DNA of 21,907 nucleotides from Lobulomyces angularis (lineage: Eukaryota; Chytridiomycota; Chytridiomycetes; Lobulomycetales; Lobulomycetaceae). Below, piece after piece: positions 1-14,208 of the stretch. The stretch is from assembly GCA_027604685.1 (NCBI GenBank), contig JADHYX010000369.1:1-21907 (forward strand). Reading direction: 5' to 3'. Each line of letters starts with the position of its first letter. Position 1 is the stretch's first letter. Under the pieces are notes generated by a model. That model was not told the DNA's origin. It saw only the letters and a list, made by a program, of their open reading frames with translations, and ran no database searches. The position numbers and the translations under genes were made by a program.

Positions 1-186
1 CTCCGAAATTAACTCCGGTTTATTTGGAAATTTATACTTTAATATAATTTTTTATAAACCATGTTGATAAATAAATATTTCTCTATAAAATAAAATTTAA
101 TTTTTTATTAGCAAAAATCAAAAATAAAACATATGCAATTTTTATTTAGTATTCGCTGATAATTTTTGGCAGGTACAGATGCCAAA

Positions 187-461
187 AATAAATAAATTAT
201 TGTCAAAAAGCAATAAATTATTGACAAGTTTTTTTTTTTTTTGTCATTTAAATATTCCCTAGTTATTGTAGTTTAAAAAAGTGATATCCTCATTTGGTAC
301 TTTTTTTGGTTCAATTTCATCTTTTCACTTTAAATCAATCAAGTATATTTGTAGCTTTTTATTTATACTTCAACCAGTATAAAACTTTTTTCCAATTGGC
401 TGATAAAACATCTCTAGAAGCTGGCTATTTCAATATCACCACTTGTTTCATAGTTTGAAAT
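187..461 (-). repeat. Dispersed inverted repeat, left copy (degenerate)
   Basis: Read on the minus strand, this segment aligns with plus-strand 21213-21545. Identical runs include TTGGCTGATAAAACATCTC (396-414 here), GTGATATCCTCATT and TATCACCACTTGTTTC. This copy is shorter because about 50 nt in its middle are missing relative to the right copy. The frames that are open in the right copy are broken here by an in-frame TAG and single-base indels. It therefore looks like the decayed member of the pair: either a pseudogene fragment or a transposon relic. It also contains a small direct repeat, AATAAATTATTG twice, near 190-222. Confidence 0.8.
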
Positions 462-569
462 TTAATATTTCCAATTTCTATACAGTATTTTGATGTTCAT
501 TGATAATTTTTATATAATGAATATTATTAAGGCAATTTAAATTAAACAATCATTGAAACAAGCTAATAG

Positions 570-594
570 AGGGTTTCTTTGTTACAGAAACCCT
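570..594. other. Perfect 9-bp hairpin
   Basis: AGGGTTTCT (570-578) pairs perfectly with AGAAACCCT (586-594) across a 7-nt loop. The stem is richer in GC than its surroundings, so it is less likely to be a chance AT palindrome. It does not match the histone 3' stem-loop consensus. No function is assigned. Confidence 0.5.
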
Positions 595-913
595 TGTAAA
601 ATACATTACTACATAACTATTTTCACTACCATTTTCAGTGCATTTAAATAGTAATTTTTCATGTATTGGTTCCTCATTTCCCAAATTTTGGATTTAATAT
701 TTTGGGGAAGTATTGATAATATACTAATTACTAACTGGAATTGACACAATAACGATTTATCAAGCCAGTTTACAACCTAGCAACACTCCTCCTCAAGCAC
801 AAAAATTAAGGAAAACAGAATATTCTGAAGCATTTCCGGTAGTTGATGTTAATTCGCAACAACTTTCAGATATTTAAAGAGTATTTTAGACTATCAAATC
901 CACTCTTTTTCAG

Positions 914-1284
914 ATCGATATCCATTGGCTTTACACTTCACGTTTGGTAAAGGACTCGTCGCTGAAGATCTAAATTCTGAAACAGAGTTTAAAAGTAACG
1001 ACTTTTTATTAAGAAGTTAGTTGTGGAAAAAAAAATTATAAATGGTATTTTTCTTACCATATTTAACAATTCAATATATTTTTTAAATATTATATGAATA
1101 TCATCCAACATTTTTAATCCTAATAAAAGGTAAGAAACGGCCATTTATGAAGAAAAACAATGTGGTGAAATAAAATGGTTAGAATAAAACGCGTTGTTAC
1201 TCTTTATTTTTCCAGATCCGCATAAATAAAAAGCAACTATCCTTCACTTTAAGGCTTTCTGACACATTCCATTTTTTGCAATAA
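914..1284 (+). CDS. Possible 3' end of an unidentified gene
   Basis: Three short segments join into one open frame if two introns are assumed: 914-1015, 1130-1164 and 1216-1284. The introns would be 1016-1129 (GTTAGT..AAAAG) and 1165-1215 (GTGAAA..TTCCAG). The frame gives about 67 residues and ends at a TAA that overlaps an AATAAA hexamer. It contains the pieces ALHFTFGKGLVAEDL and KKQLSFTLRLSDTF. The acceptor at 913 follows a pyrimidine-rich tract. I could not connect an upstream exon in the right phase, and two other frames are also open across 846-960. I recognise no family. The exons are short enough to arise by chance, so this is tentative. Confidence 0.28.
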
Positions 1285-1450
1285 AATATAATAGTGCAGT
1301 TTATAATAAACTGTATTATGAAATACAACCGATTTTAGATAATTAAGTATTTGTCATTGAAGTATTGTGATTGGTTTAGAAAAAGAAATTTTTTTTTTTT
1401 TTTTTTTTAACATTCTTATTTTTTTTAAAAAAATATTTTATTTTACACTA

Positions 1451-3385
1451 ATGAGAGAAGGTAAAAAAAAAAAAAAAAAATTAACCATAATTCACTTTAT
1501 AAAATAAACAATTTGAATTTTCCAACAGTAAAGAAATTTAAGAATATCATTGTTTTAAACGAAATTGAATTAAAGAAAGGAAGTAATTTATACAGTAAAA
1601 GCAATAATAAAATAAAAAATAATCTATCAGACGCAGAGATAAACCAAATTTTGACAAATTCCACAAATTCCATCTCAATATCAGCAAAACAGAACACCTA
1701 CGATTATTTAAGTTTTCATGGAAATAAAACTAAAAAATACTTTACTGAAAATTTTAACCCCCTGAATTTAATTACTGATTATAACAATAATAAAAAGAAA
1801 CCAAATATTTCCATCATACTACCTGATGAGCTTTTTTTCATTATATTTCACTTTTTAGCGGATATTGAAGACACTAAAACCATTACTCATTTAAGTCAAG
1901 TTAATAAAAAGTTTCAATATTTACTGACAGACAACATTTTTTGGCAAAAACTTTGTAATAACAAAAATATTCATCCTGTTTTTAAATGGTTAGAAAAAAT
2001 GAATTTTTTTTGGTTTTTTTATTTTTTTGTATTAGGAATGGTCAGCATTTTAAAAGATTTGATCTAAATGATAACAGGGAAGGTGAATTTTCATATTTGT
2101 TTAATCTACCTAAAACGATAAGTTGGGCACCATGGAAAAAAGTGAGTCAAAAATCTATGAAATGCGAAAAATATTCATTTTCAATTTTTTTTTAATTTTT
2201 GAAATTATTTTCAATAGGTGTATAGGGATAGTTATATTGTAAATAGAAATTGGAAAACTGGAAGATATTCTGTGCAATCTATGAGAGATGCACGACATGC
2301 AGAAAATCTTTGCATCGGATTTGATGAAAGTAGAGCGGCTTCTATTTCTAATGGAAGACACGGAAAATTGGTAATTTCATATGCATCCTTATTTGGTTCT
2401 CATATTTTGTAGTGGGATATAAAAACTGGGGATGTAATCTTAACATTAGATAGCCACCATAGTGGACTTATAACCACTGTTAAATTTAATCATAAATATG
2501 CAGTTAGTGGGTCCGTTGATTCTACTATAAAAATTTTTGATCTTTCAACAAAAAAATGCGTTTCAACTTTAATTGGGCACGAAGGTGAAATTGTCGTAGT
2601 TCAACATGACACAAATGGAACAATTGTTTCAGGATCGGAGGTTTGAAGTTAAACTCCATATTGGAAATAAAAAATAAAAATTTTTTAAGGATAAGACTGT
2701 CCGAGTATGGAAATTGAAAAAACTGAATGAAATCAAACTGGAATGGGAAGTACTGGCTGTCTTAGAAGGGCATACTGGGGCAGTAACCTGCCTTCAATTT
2801 GAGAAAAGCATAATTGTGTCTGGAAGTGTTGACTCTACCATAAAAGTTTGGGAAATTGGTGATAACACTGAGGAAAGTCTTAAAGTTACTTTGGACATTA
2901 TTGATGGCCCAGTATACTGCCTTCAGTTTAATAACCGCTACATTATCTCTGGTGGTGAAAGCGGAGTTATTAGCATCTGGGACTGTAATAATTTTGTTGG
3001 CAATTGCATTAAAAGGTTTTTATTTCAAATAGGGCAACAATTTTTACAAAAGAAAAAGAGGAAAATTAGAAAAGTTCAATGCTTAGTTGGACATTCGTCA
3101 ACAGTCGTATGTCTGCAGTTTGATTCTTGCAAAATTGTGTCCGGTTCAGCAGATAAAAGTATAAAGATATGGGATTTCTATGGAAGTTGCCTTTTTACTT
3201 TAACTGAACATTCTGGACCAGTAATTTTTTTTATGATTTTTAAAATTTAAATTGTTACTTAGATTTGGTCCCTAAAATTTACGCCAACAAAGCTTTTTAG
3301 CAGCTCATTTGACATGAATTTTCTAATTTTTGACTTTGCATATTTTAAAGAAATAGAAGGTTCCTCTGATTTAGTCGAAATTTGA
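1451..3385 (+). CDS. F-box/WD40-repeat protein
   Basis: Likely substrate receptor of an SCF (Skp1-Cullin-F-box) ubiquitin ligase, of the Cdc4/Met30/Fbw type. Seven exons join to 536 residues: 1451-1460, 1529-1988, 2036-2141, 2218-2370, 2413-2640, 2690-3220 and 3263-3385. The first exon is only ATGAGAGAAG; its last G joins TA to make the Val codon. The F-box begins near residue 101 (LPDELFFIIFHFL, then the conserved IFWQKLC). About six or seven WD repeats fill residues 205-530, shown by recurrent motifs such as SGSVDSTIKVWE, SGSEDKTVRVWK and SGSADKSIKIWD, with the fungal-like strand VTCLQF or VVCLQF. The first and last blades are divergent. A K-rich insert lies between blades near 3050. The F-box and WD assignments are firm; the substrate is unknown. 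Confidence 0.92.
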
Positions 3386-3698
3386 GCATGAAACATTTGC
3401 TTTAATTGTTGAATACAAGGTTTTTAAATTGTAAAGAAAGTCTTTTTTTAATTTAAATGTAGTTAATTTTTATATATTTTAATATCTTCAATTTATTTTT
3501 AAGTTGCTTTCTTAGTGTAAACTCAATTAGTGGTTCAATACCCATATAAATTGAAAAAGTATGTCAAGTCTTTATGAAATAATATACTTTTTTTTGTTCT
3601 TCATACGTTGACAACTTTTTTTTTTTTTTTGTGATTGGATTGTAAAATCACATTAAAAAAAAAGTTAATATATAAAAAAAAAAAAATTCTTTTACAAC
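3386..3698. other. Intergenic spacer
   Basis: A 313-bp spacer between two plus-strand genes. It probably holds the 3' UTR of the F-box gene and the promoter of the next gene. It is AT-rich with long T and A tracts just before the next start codon. I see no RNA gene or convincing frame in it. Confidence 0.5.
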
Positions 3699-5606
3699 AT
3701 GGAAGCAGAAATCAAGGTTTTAAACTTAATTCTTTTTATAATAATTAATATTTATGGAAAAAGAGATGGCGAGATTTAGCTTCACAAAATCAACACGTTC
3801 ACCCCAATGAAAAAATTGTTTTCGTTAAAAAAAACAGTTCATTCAACAAAAAAAGCTTCAGTAAAGATAAATTTTGCAGGGAAGAACCAGAAAGAAGGTC
3901 AACACCAAAAGAAAAAAAAGAAAAGTTGACAAAAATTTTGAAAGACTTGGAGAAAAAGCAGAAAGTAAATATAACGGATCTATTAAAGAATGGATATTTA
4001 AACCTTGACAAATCTAAAGACAAATTGATATGCAAAACCAAAAAAACAATTGAATTTAACCCAAAATTACTAAATGATGATGTAGACCATGTGGGAACTG
4101 GTAACTGTTCACCAATTAATGATCCTATACTTTCAATGGAAAAAATGTTACAAAAGTTAAAGAACAGAAAAGAAGTTAATAATGACTTTAGTTTCCAAGC
4201 TGGTCTACATGAAATGATCGAAGAGTTTGATCCTTTAAAAAGAGAACTCAAAGACAGAAAAGTGCCCGATACTGATACTAATAATAAAGTGTTAGAAAGT
4301 TTTGAAAGAAACAAGGACTTTTTACATAAAAAAAAAAAACAGCACGATTCACGGTTCAATTTTGTGCCGCAGTTGAACTTATGTAGCAAACGGTAATAAA
4401 ACGTTATCAAAGATTGAAAATAAATTTTTAATTTTTTTTCTTAATGTTGAAAAAACCTTTTTAGAGAAAAGTACAATTCTCTGAAACGAATAGAAGATAG
4501 ATTAATTAATAAACCATTTAATAAAAGTCAAGACAACGAAAATTTGGCAAAACTTGAGGAGTTACATATATTTTTGGCATCAGAGTTGGAGTCCTTAACA
4601 AAATACCAAAAGGAAAAGTTCGGAAATAACAATCAGCATGGCATAGAAAACCAAAAACTTCACATTTATAGCACAGTTTTTGATCAGATAATACAAGGTT
4701 GCAAATATATTTAATGATTTCCATGTTTTCATAATTTCCTTTTATTTTTATTTATTAGAGTTTTCAACTTATGGTCCAATTTTGAGCGAAATAAAAAAAG
4801 AATATGACAAGGCCTTAAAAAATAATACTGATAGTGAAACCGAATTAAATTATTTAAGAAAAAAAGTGCAAAATTTGATAGCAGAAAATGAGAACAGAGT
4901 GGTTTTAAAATTTGAAAGAAAAAAAAATGAATTACTTTCAAGGCAACTGGAAGGGTTAAAAAAAGAAAGTATCTTGTAGGATTTTTTTTTTATTTTTTTT
5001 ATTTTAAACGCAGTTTTTAGCTTGAAAGCAGATTATAAAAGAAAGCTGGGAATGTTTTCTAGTTACCTGCCAGCCTCAGTTTTAATTGATGCAGTGGCTA
5101 AAGATCCAGGTATGGATTATCTTTAGGCAATTAACGTTAATTAAAAATAGAGCTGTCTAATCTTGAGACAACTGAGGATCCTATTTCTTTGCTGGAAAGC
5201 AAGATAAAATTGTTAGAAATAAAATTAGCTGAAAAAAATGAAGCGTTTGATAATTTAAAGAGGTTACAGGAGGAGGATAGTGTTCCTAAAGCGTTAAAAG
5301 ATCAACTAGAATTTGCTTTGCAAGATGCTACTGTATGATAAACTTCCTATTAAATATTAAATGTGTATAAAAAATTTTTCTAGGGAAAACTTGCAATAAT
5401 GGGACAAGCAAACGACTATCTTTCAAAGCAGCTGGATGAGAAAAGTGATAAATTAAGAAAACTGGAAGTGGACTTTCAAGAAAAGGAGGAACAATATGCC
5501 TATCTCATAGCTGAATACAAGTACTTTTCAATACACAATTCCTTTGTTATAACTTTTTTTTTGTAGCCAACTGAGTGAGAAGTTAGCGGGATTAAATGCT
5601 TTATAA
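3699..5606 (+). CDS. TSNAXIP1: TSNAXIP1-like coiled-coil protein
   Basis: Eight exons give 514 residues: 3699-3716, 3764-4392, 4465-4697, 4759-4968, 5014-5109, 5151-5332, 5384-5520 and 5567-5606. The recognisable part is residues about 280-305, where YSTVFDQIIQEFSTYGP is followed by ILSEIKKEYDKAL. This matches the N-terminal domain of translin-associated factor X-interacting protein 1 (TSNAXIP1), where a VFDxxIxxFxxYxPLLSxIKxxY pattern is typical. Downstream come heptad-rich, Lys/Glu-rich stretches and FSSYLPASVLIDAVAKDP. The first 215 residues are lysine-rich and low in complexity. TSNAXIP1 relatives occur mostly in organisms with cilia and have been linked to sperm and axonemes, so a ciliary role is inferred. 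The 18-nt first exon and its AAG acceptor are the weakest part of the model. AATAAA overlaps the stop. Confidence 0.82.
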
Positions 5607-5611
5607 ATAAA
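5606..5611 (+). promoter_or_regulatory. Candidate poly(A) signal
   Basis: AATAAA begins at the last base of the TAA stop of the TSNAXIP1-like gene and is followed by further AATAAA-like hexamers. This would imply a very short 3' UTR. Confidence 0.35.
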
Positions 5612-5887
5612 ATAAATAAAACATAACAATAAAAATGTATCCGTAATAAACAACAGTTAACAAGGTAAGGTTATAAAGGTTGGATAAAATATCTGGAGTT
5701 TTACAAACTTAAATGGAAAACTTTACAAAGCAGTTAGGATACTTAATTTTAATGTTCGTTGGATTTGTAAAAATATATTTTAAATTGATATTTTAGTTAT
5801 ATTCCCAAATATTTTCCCTCTTACAAAAATTGAAAATTGGAAAAAAGCAATTTTTTTTTTTTTATTTCAAATTTGTTCAATTCCAAC

Positions 5888-7296
5888 ATGCCAGCTCAGA
5901 AAGGCCAAGGAAGCGTTCTTGCAATCATTTCATATTGCTTATCAAGCATTCTAATGACTGTCATTAACAAATTTGTTTTATCTGGTTTGGACTTGAAATT
6001 AGTCTGCCTACTGCTAGTAGCTCAAAATCTTACCTGTGTTGTAATTCTGGAGATATTTTCCAAATTAGGAGTTCTATCTCACAGACCTTTTAAAAGCCAG
6101 GAAGCCAAAAAATGTATTTTTATTTTTACTTTTAATTTACTTTGCTTTTAGGGTTTGTGGTTTCATTAGTATTAGTTTTAATGATTTATACCGGCTCGAA
6201 AGCCTTAAAATATCTTTCCATTCCTTTATTTACGGTTTTTGTATGTAATAATAAAATTTTTGGTTTTTAACAATTTTTAGAAAAACCTGACAATTATCAT
6301 AATTGCCTTTGGAGAAAAAACTTATTTTGGAGGATCAAAAGTTACTGGTTCGATGATGCTATCATTTTTAATGATGGTTGCCTCTGCGGTTATTGCAGGT
6401 AAATAATGATAGTTTTTCTTTCATGGATTAAATGCTTGAAGGATGGTCTGATATTTCTTCATCTGGTGGACTAAAGCAAGAGGCAAAGGAAGTAGGGTTA
6501 ATGATTCCTTATATTTGGTATATGAAATTATTTTAATTTTTTCTTTATTCAACTTTTTCAATTTTTTAAGGATGGCTGCCAATTGTTTTTCCACAGCGTT
6601 TAACAGCTTGGTAATGAGGAAAAAAATTCGACAATTCAACTTTACAGATTTTGATACTGTATATTATAATAATTTAATTGGAGTTCCAATCCTTTTAGTT
6701 GTTTCGTTTTTTACTGAGTATTCTCTTTACGCACCATTTTACAATAAATATTTTGTGGAAAACCCCGAAGAACTGTTTGGATTAATTGTCGCTGTTACAT
6801 TCTCTGGTATTTTCAGTTTTGGCATTTCATATTGCACTGGGTGGTGTTTAAGGGTGACATCCTCAACGACTTACAGGTTAAATTATTTTTTTAACAATTG
6901 GGTTTTTCAATTCTTTTTAGTATGGCGGGAGCTTTAAATAAGCTGCCAATTTCTATATTAGGAATGGTGTTATTTGACGCAGATGTTACACTTGGTGGAG
7001 TACTTGGAGTATTGCTCGGTATCTTCTTTTTTTTTTATTTGCATAACTTGATACAGAACTTAACTTATTTATATTCTTTCTATTTAGCTTTTTTTGCTGG
7101 TGTTATTTACAGTTATGCAAAAAATTTACAGGCACAGCAAAATATTACGCAACCTTTACCCCTTCACACTTATGAAAAAGTTAACAAAAGTGGAGATAAT
7201 TTATATGATAGAACAAACATTAGAGATAATTCTACTATTTTATTCGAAGCCGAAAATTTGTTTAAAAAGGAATCTGCTGATGATATAAAAATTTAA
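5888..7296 (+). CDS. VRG4: GDP-mannose transporter (VRG4/GMT family)
   Basis: Golgi membrane antiporter that imports GDP-mannose and exports GMP for mannosylation of proteins and lipids. Seven exons encode 373 residues: 5888-6113, 6152-6240, 6281-6398, 6442-6517, 6571-6876, 6921-7018 and 7088-7296. Family motifs are intact: [13 protein letters not shown] at about 105-117 and the nucleotide-sugar-binding GALNK at 275-279, inside [17 protein letters not shown]. Other matches are [16 protein letters not shown] at the N terminus and [16 protein letters not shown] in the central loop. The protein is highly hydrophobic throughout, consistent with the roughly ten membrane helices of the family. I chose the ATG at 5888 because it begins the conserved region; the in-frame sequence upstream has no ATG. 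Intron 7019-7087 is 69 nt and free of stops, so retaining it would add 23 hydrophobic residues in frame. Confidence 0.95.
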
Positions 7297-7305
7297 TTTA
7301 TTTAA

Positions 7306-7311
7306 AATAAA
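7306..7311 (+). promoter_or_regulatory. Candidate poly(A) signal
   Basis: AATAAA lies 10 nt after the stop codon of the GDP-mannose transporter, in the 282-bp convergent spacer (7297-7578) shared with the minus-strand peptidase gene. I see nothing else in that spacer. Confidence 0.35.
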
Positions 7312-7578
7312 TACTTTTGGAGTATGTTGCATTTGTTGGTTTGAATTTTTTATTTTTCTTATTGTGTTAAGATTTGACATTTTTAAAGAAGAAAATGTGT
7401 AGACGGTGTTTTATGTTTATCTAATTTTGCCCATTCTGATAAATTTAAAATTTTTCCAATCTATATATCAGTTTAAAAATAAAAATTTTATACTACAAAT
7501 AAAATAAACTAACAAAATTTAAAAAAAAAATAAGAATTTAGCAAATACTGAAAACATAAATGCCTAGTAAATATTTGG

Positions 7579-11183
<3,605 letters not shown>

Positions 11184-12145
11184 TTTATTCTTGTTACAAG
11201 CAAAAAAAAAAAAAACCTCAATAAAAATCACAAAAATTGATCAATTTTAAATTTAAATAAAATTCAGTAATCAGCTTTTAATAGTATCCAGAAGCATAGT
11301 GAAGATACTAGTGGAATTATTTAATATAATGAACGTTACAGGAAGGTTTAAAATTCTAAGTGGAAACTTAAGTAAGGCATTGACTTGATATAAGAAAAAA
11401 ACTCAAAATTATTATAAGCGACTGAGTTGGCTGAATGAAAAACCTGATAGAAAAACGCTGCAGAAGTAAAATGTTAAAGAGAGGGAAAAGAGTAATGGGT
11501 GATAAAAGAGAGATCCACACAAAAAATGTTCCAAAAAGCAAAGCTACTTATTTTCAATGGAAATTATATTGAGAAAAATTACAATCTAACGTGCAGATCA
11601 ATTAAGAATTGTTGAATACGACTCACCTTTAGTTTATACCACAAATTACATCGTGCAACCAAAAATACATTTTCAAAATAAGATGCCTGGTAACTTCTTC
11701 TATTAGATATTCAGGCAAATTTTGTACAGATTTGATTATACTTCTATAGTTATGATTCTTAAACTTATGGCTTGATTATCAATTAACACTAGGTCATCTG
11801 GTCCTCTTTCCACTCTGATGGGATGCAAATCAGTGGAAGCCTGCAAATAAAAGAAATAAAGGGATTCAGTTTAATTGCAAGAGAGAAAAAAATTATTTAC
11901 GATTACCGTTGACGTAGATATCTAAAATAAAAAGTTTATTTGCAATTAGGATTTCTCGTACAGCATGTATGTGTTAACAGAGTTTGAGAATTTGGTGGGC
12001 CTATATCATCAAAATTGTATTTAGTGTTAAAAAAAAATTTTTATCAGAATTGGTGGCGATTTCCACTCAATGAGTGATTTTATAAATTCATCCGATATAA
12101 TTGCTATACTTTATTTCTAGGACAAAACCAACAATATTATTATGA
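11184..12145. other. Unresolved interval with coding-like pieces on both strands
   Basis: This 962-bp gap holds no gene I can name. On the plus strand an ATG at 11329 starts a frame (MNVTGRFKILSGNL) that could splice at 11372-11450 into a basic stretch ending at a TGA at 11570-11572. A separate plus-strand frame, QLRIVEYDSPLVYTTNY, lies at about 11600-11690. On the minus strand, frames NLPEYLIEEVTRHL (about 11720-11670) and RVERGPDDLVLIDNQ (about 11815-11770) are also open, the latter after a good TTTGCAG acceptor. These overlap on opposite strands and cannot all be real. A small divergent gene starting at 11329 would fit the spacing, but I cannot close its model. Confidence 0.4.
12110..12115 (-). 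promoter_or_regulatory. Candidate poly(A) signal
   Basis: AATAAA on the minus strand, about 30 nt past the stop codon of the SPFH-domain gene. It is well placed to direct 3' end formation of that transcript. Confidence 0.4.
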
Positions 12146-14208
12146 CTATTTAAATCCTTCTGCTATTTTAAAACCTTGAGCAGTGTTAAAACCATTCATT
12201 ATGCAAGATTCTGCAGACAATCCATTTGAGGTTGCCCCTTCAAAAAAAACCGTGCTTTTGGGTAAAACTTTTCTCATCTCAACTTGCATCATTCCTAGTT
12301 GCATTCTTTTAAATAAACGTTAAATACCTGTTAATTCACGAAGGTTACCTCTTTGCATGTTCGTTCGTAACGGATTCATATGCACTAGCCAATAGTTGAA
12401 TTCTTGCTTTTTCTGCGTCTGCAAGCTTGCAAATGTTTTTAGCTTCTTGGTCAGTTTGTAATGCTGAAGCTTCTGCCGCACCTGCTGCTTTCTTTAAGCA
12501 TGCATAATATTCGGCATCTGCCTGTCTCTGAGATGCATAATATTTTGTATCAGCGGTAGTCTTTTGAACATCTAAAAAATTTAATTTTCTTGAGATTTTG
12601 AAGCATTTTTTCAATACCTGCTTCTACTTGAGCTACTTGAAAAATGCCTTTTTGCTTATCTAACAGAATATTACAAGAATATATTAATTTTCATTTTACC
12701 AGTGTTAATTTGATTTTGCAAGGCGATCTGAGAAGCTTCAACTTGATTTCTAAGAACTTTTTCAGCTTGAATTTCAAGATCTCTTCCCAAACTACCGGCC
12801 AACTCTCTATCCATTACCTCCAATGAAATAACATTAATACCATGAGTTATAGCTAATTCTGTTAGCTCTCTTAAACATTCATTTTTAAATTCTTCAACCC
12901 AGTGTACGTGATTATCATTTGGAATATCAGCACTCGTTGCATTTTTGGCTCTCATAAACTGAGTGTATGACAATCTACTAACAACACTGTTCACTGCGGT
13001 TTGAGCAGGGCTTATTAATGCTTGCAATGCATCATCATAATTTAAAGTTAATCTTGCTGGATCAAAAACCTTGTATCTCAAATTTAGGGTGAGAACTACC
13101 GGTACTGTCTCTAAAGTGTACGCTGGTTGTGTCTTAAACGTATGCTGTCTTTCACCCAATGTAAAAAATGATCGAAACGTTGTAGAGGAGGTAATTACAT
13201 GCTAATACCGAAATGGATAAGAAATAAATCGTTAAATAAAAAAATTTGAAAGCATCTCTTATATTTACTTGACCAGCTCCAAGAGATATTAATTTATTTC
13301 CTCTTTGAAGTATCCCAATATTGTTTGCTGGAATATTTAAAAATGTGGCAGCAGTGTAACTAGATCCATTGGCAGTTTCAACTACATCTCTCTTCCAGCC
13401 TAAAATTCTGTTTGAATCGGACTCCTTAATTGCATAAGCGTCACCCAGGTTCAAAGTATCCACTACTTCTAAGATCTTGAATCGTCCGTTGGCTCCGTAG
13501 GCAACAAACCCACCGTTTCTCACTATAAATACTCTATTTTGAGGATCTTGAACCACTAGAGCTATTAAATTGTATATTTTAACGTTATTCCAAATAGCAC
13601 TAATATATACCTTCTCCTTGACCAACTTGGGCTATTGTTAAGCCTAAAATGTTCACTACAGCATTCATTTCAATTGAATTTATCCAAGTGTGGCTTAAAG
13701 ACCAATTCCAGTAACATCCTAATAATTAAGTTAAATAGTAGTCAATAGGTTTTTTTATATATGGTAAAATTATACCAGGTGCAATTGCAATTTTCGGTGT
13801 TCCGCTATTGTCAAAAAACCCCAGTTGACCAGTTAATACTCTCCGCCCAAAAACACGGTGAACATTTTTGTGAGATATTAAATGACCGAGATTTAATGAT
13901 ATCATTTTCTGGTCTAATTCCTGAATAGATTTTAAGTTAAGCATGGGTTAATAATTTACCTTCAGCGCGTCCACCACATTAGTTTTTATAGGAATAAAAA
14001 GTGGATTGTTTTTTACCTTTAAAAATAAAAAATAAAAATTAATTACTCTACTTTATATATACATCTTCAGGAAAAGACCAATCGTCAGTGCCCTTTAAAT
14101 AAAAATAAAAAAATTTGAACAAAACATATTTCATATTTAAAAAACCTCCAAATTGTCCACTTTATCTGGGATAAATTCAAGATTCTTTTCTTTTGGCTCT
14201 TTGCTCAT
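12146..14208 (-). CDS. SPFH/band-7 domain protein
   Basis: Ten exons encode 540 residues: 14208-14146, 14092-14063, 14016-13960, 13920-13776, 13718-13611, 13561-13269, 13201-12700, 12659-12618, 12571-12349 and 12305-12146. The N-terminal 230 residues hold repeated beta-rich motifs (GEALVVQDPQNRVFIVRNGG, NNIGILQRGNKLISLGAGQ). Residues about 233-400 look like an SPFH (stomatin/prohibitin/flotillin) domain: VPVVLTLNLRYKVFDP, ALISPAQTAVNSVVSRLSY, and ITHGINVISLEVMDRELA with the following helix. An Ala/Gln/Glu-rich coiled coil follows (about 400-500, with ASQRQADAEYYA and LADAEKARIQLLASAY), as in flotillins. No clear membrane segment or signal peptide is visible, so any membrane attachment would be peripheral or lipid-based. 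The long N-terminal extension is unlike classical stomatin and recalls the shoulder region of major vault protein, but I cannot assign it to a named subfamily. Confidence 0.88.

Larger units (their letters stand above)
1..1450. other. Left flank, mostly non-coding
   Basis: AT-rich sequence without a gene I can name. It holds one copy of a dispersed inverted repeat (187-461), a perfect hairpin (570-594) and a possible terminal part of a plus-strand gene (914-1284), listed separately. A minus-strand frame of about 55-60 codons (roughly 778-612) and a plus-strand frame (733-876) overlap each other, so at most one can be coding. At this base composition frames of this size are expected by chance. 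The long T tract before 1450 probably belongs to the promoter of the F-box gene. Confidence 0.5.

Noticed and set aside
190..225. CRISPR-like direct repeats (AATAAATTATTG twice)
   Set aside because: There are only two imperfect low-complexity copies with a 5-nt spacing, in a eukaryotic setting, inside the dispersed repeat.
1986..2195. Separate 69-codon plus-strand frame starting MVRKNEFF
   Set aside because: Its middle part is exon 3 of the F-box gene; its ends are the flanking introns 1989-2035 and 2142-2217.
3017..3053. Possible intron inside the WD-repeat exon
   Set aside because: The best GT..AG candidates are 17 or 37 nt. Removing either would break the reading frame, while the unspliced frame continues through to the next WD repeat.
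3799..4410. 203-codon open frame on the minus strand
   Set aside because: It is antisense to the large exon of the TSNAXIP1-like gene. Its Phe/Ser/Leu-rich composition is what A-rich coding sequence gives when read backwards, and the sense frame splices cleanly on both sides.
11329..11460. TGA read as tryptophan (alternative genetic code)
   Set aside because: TGA serves as a normal stop for the F-box gene (3383-3385) and the plus-strand calpain (19962-19964). A splice or a non-coding interpretation explains the single in-frame TGA here.
12644..12826. 60-codon plus-strand frame starting MPFCLSNRIL
   Set aside because: It is antisense to the SPFH-domain exon 13201-12700 and crosses the intron 12699-12660.
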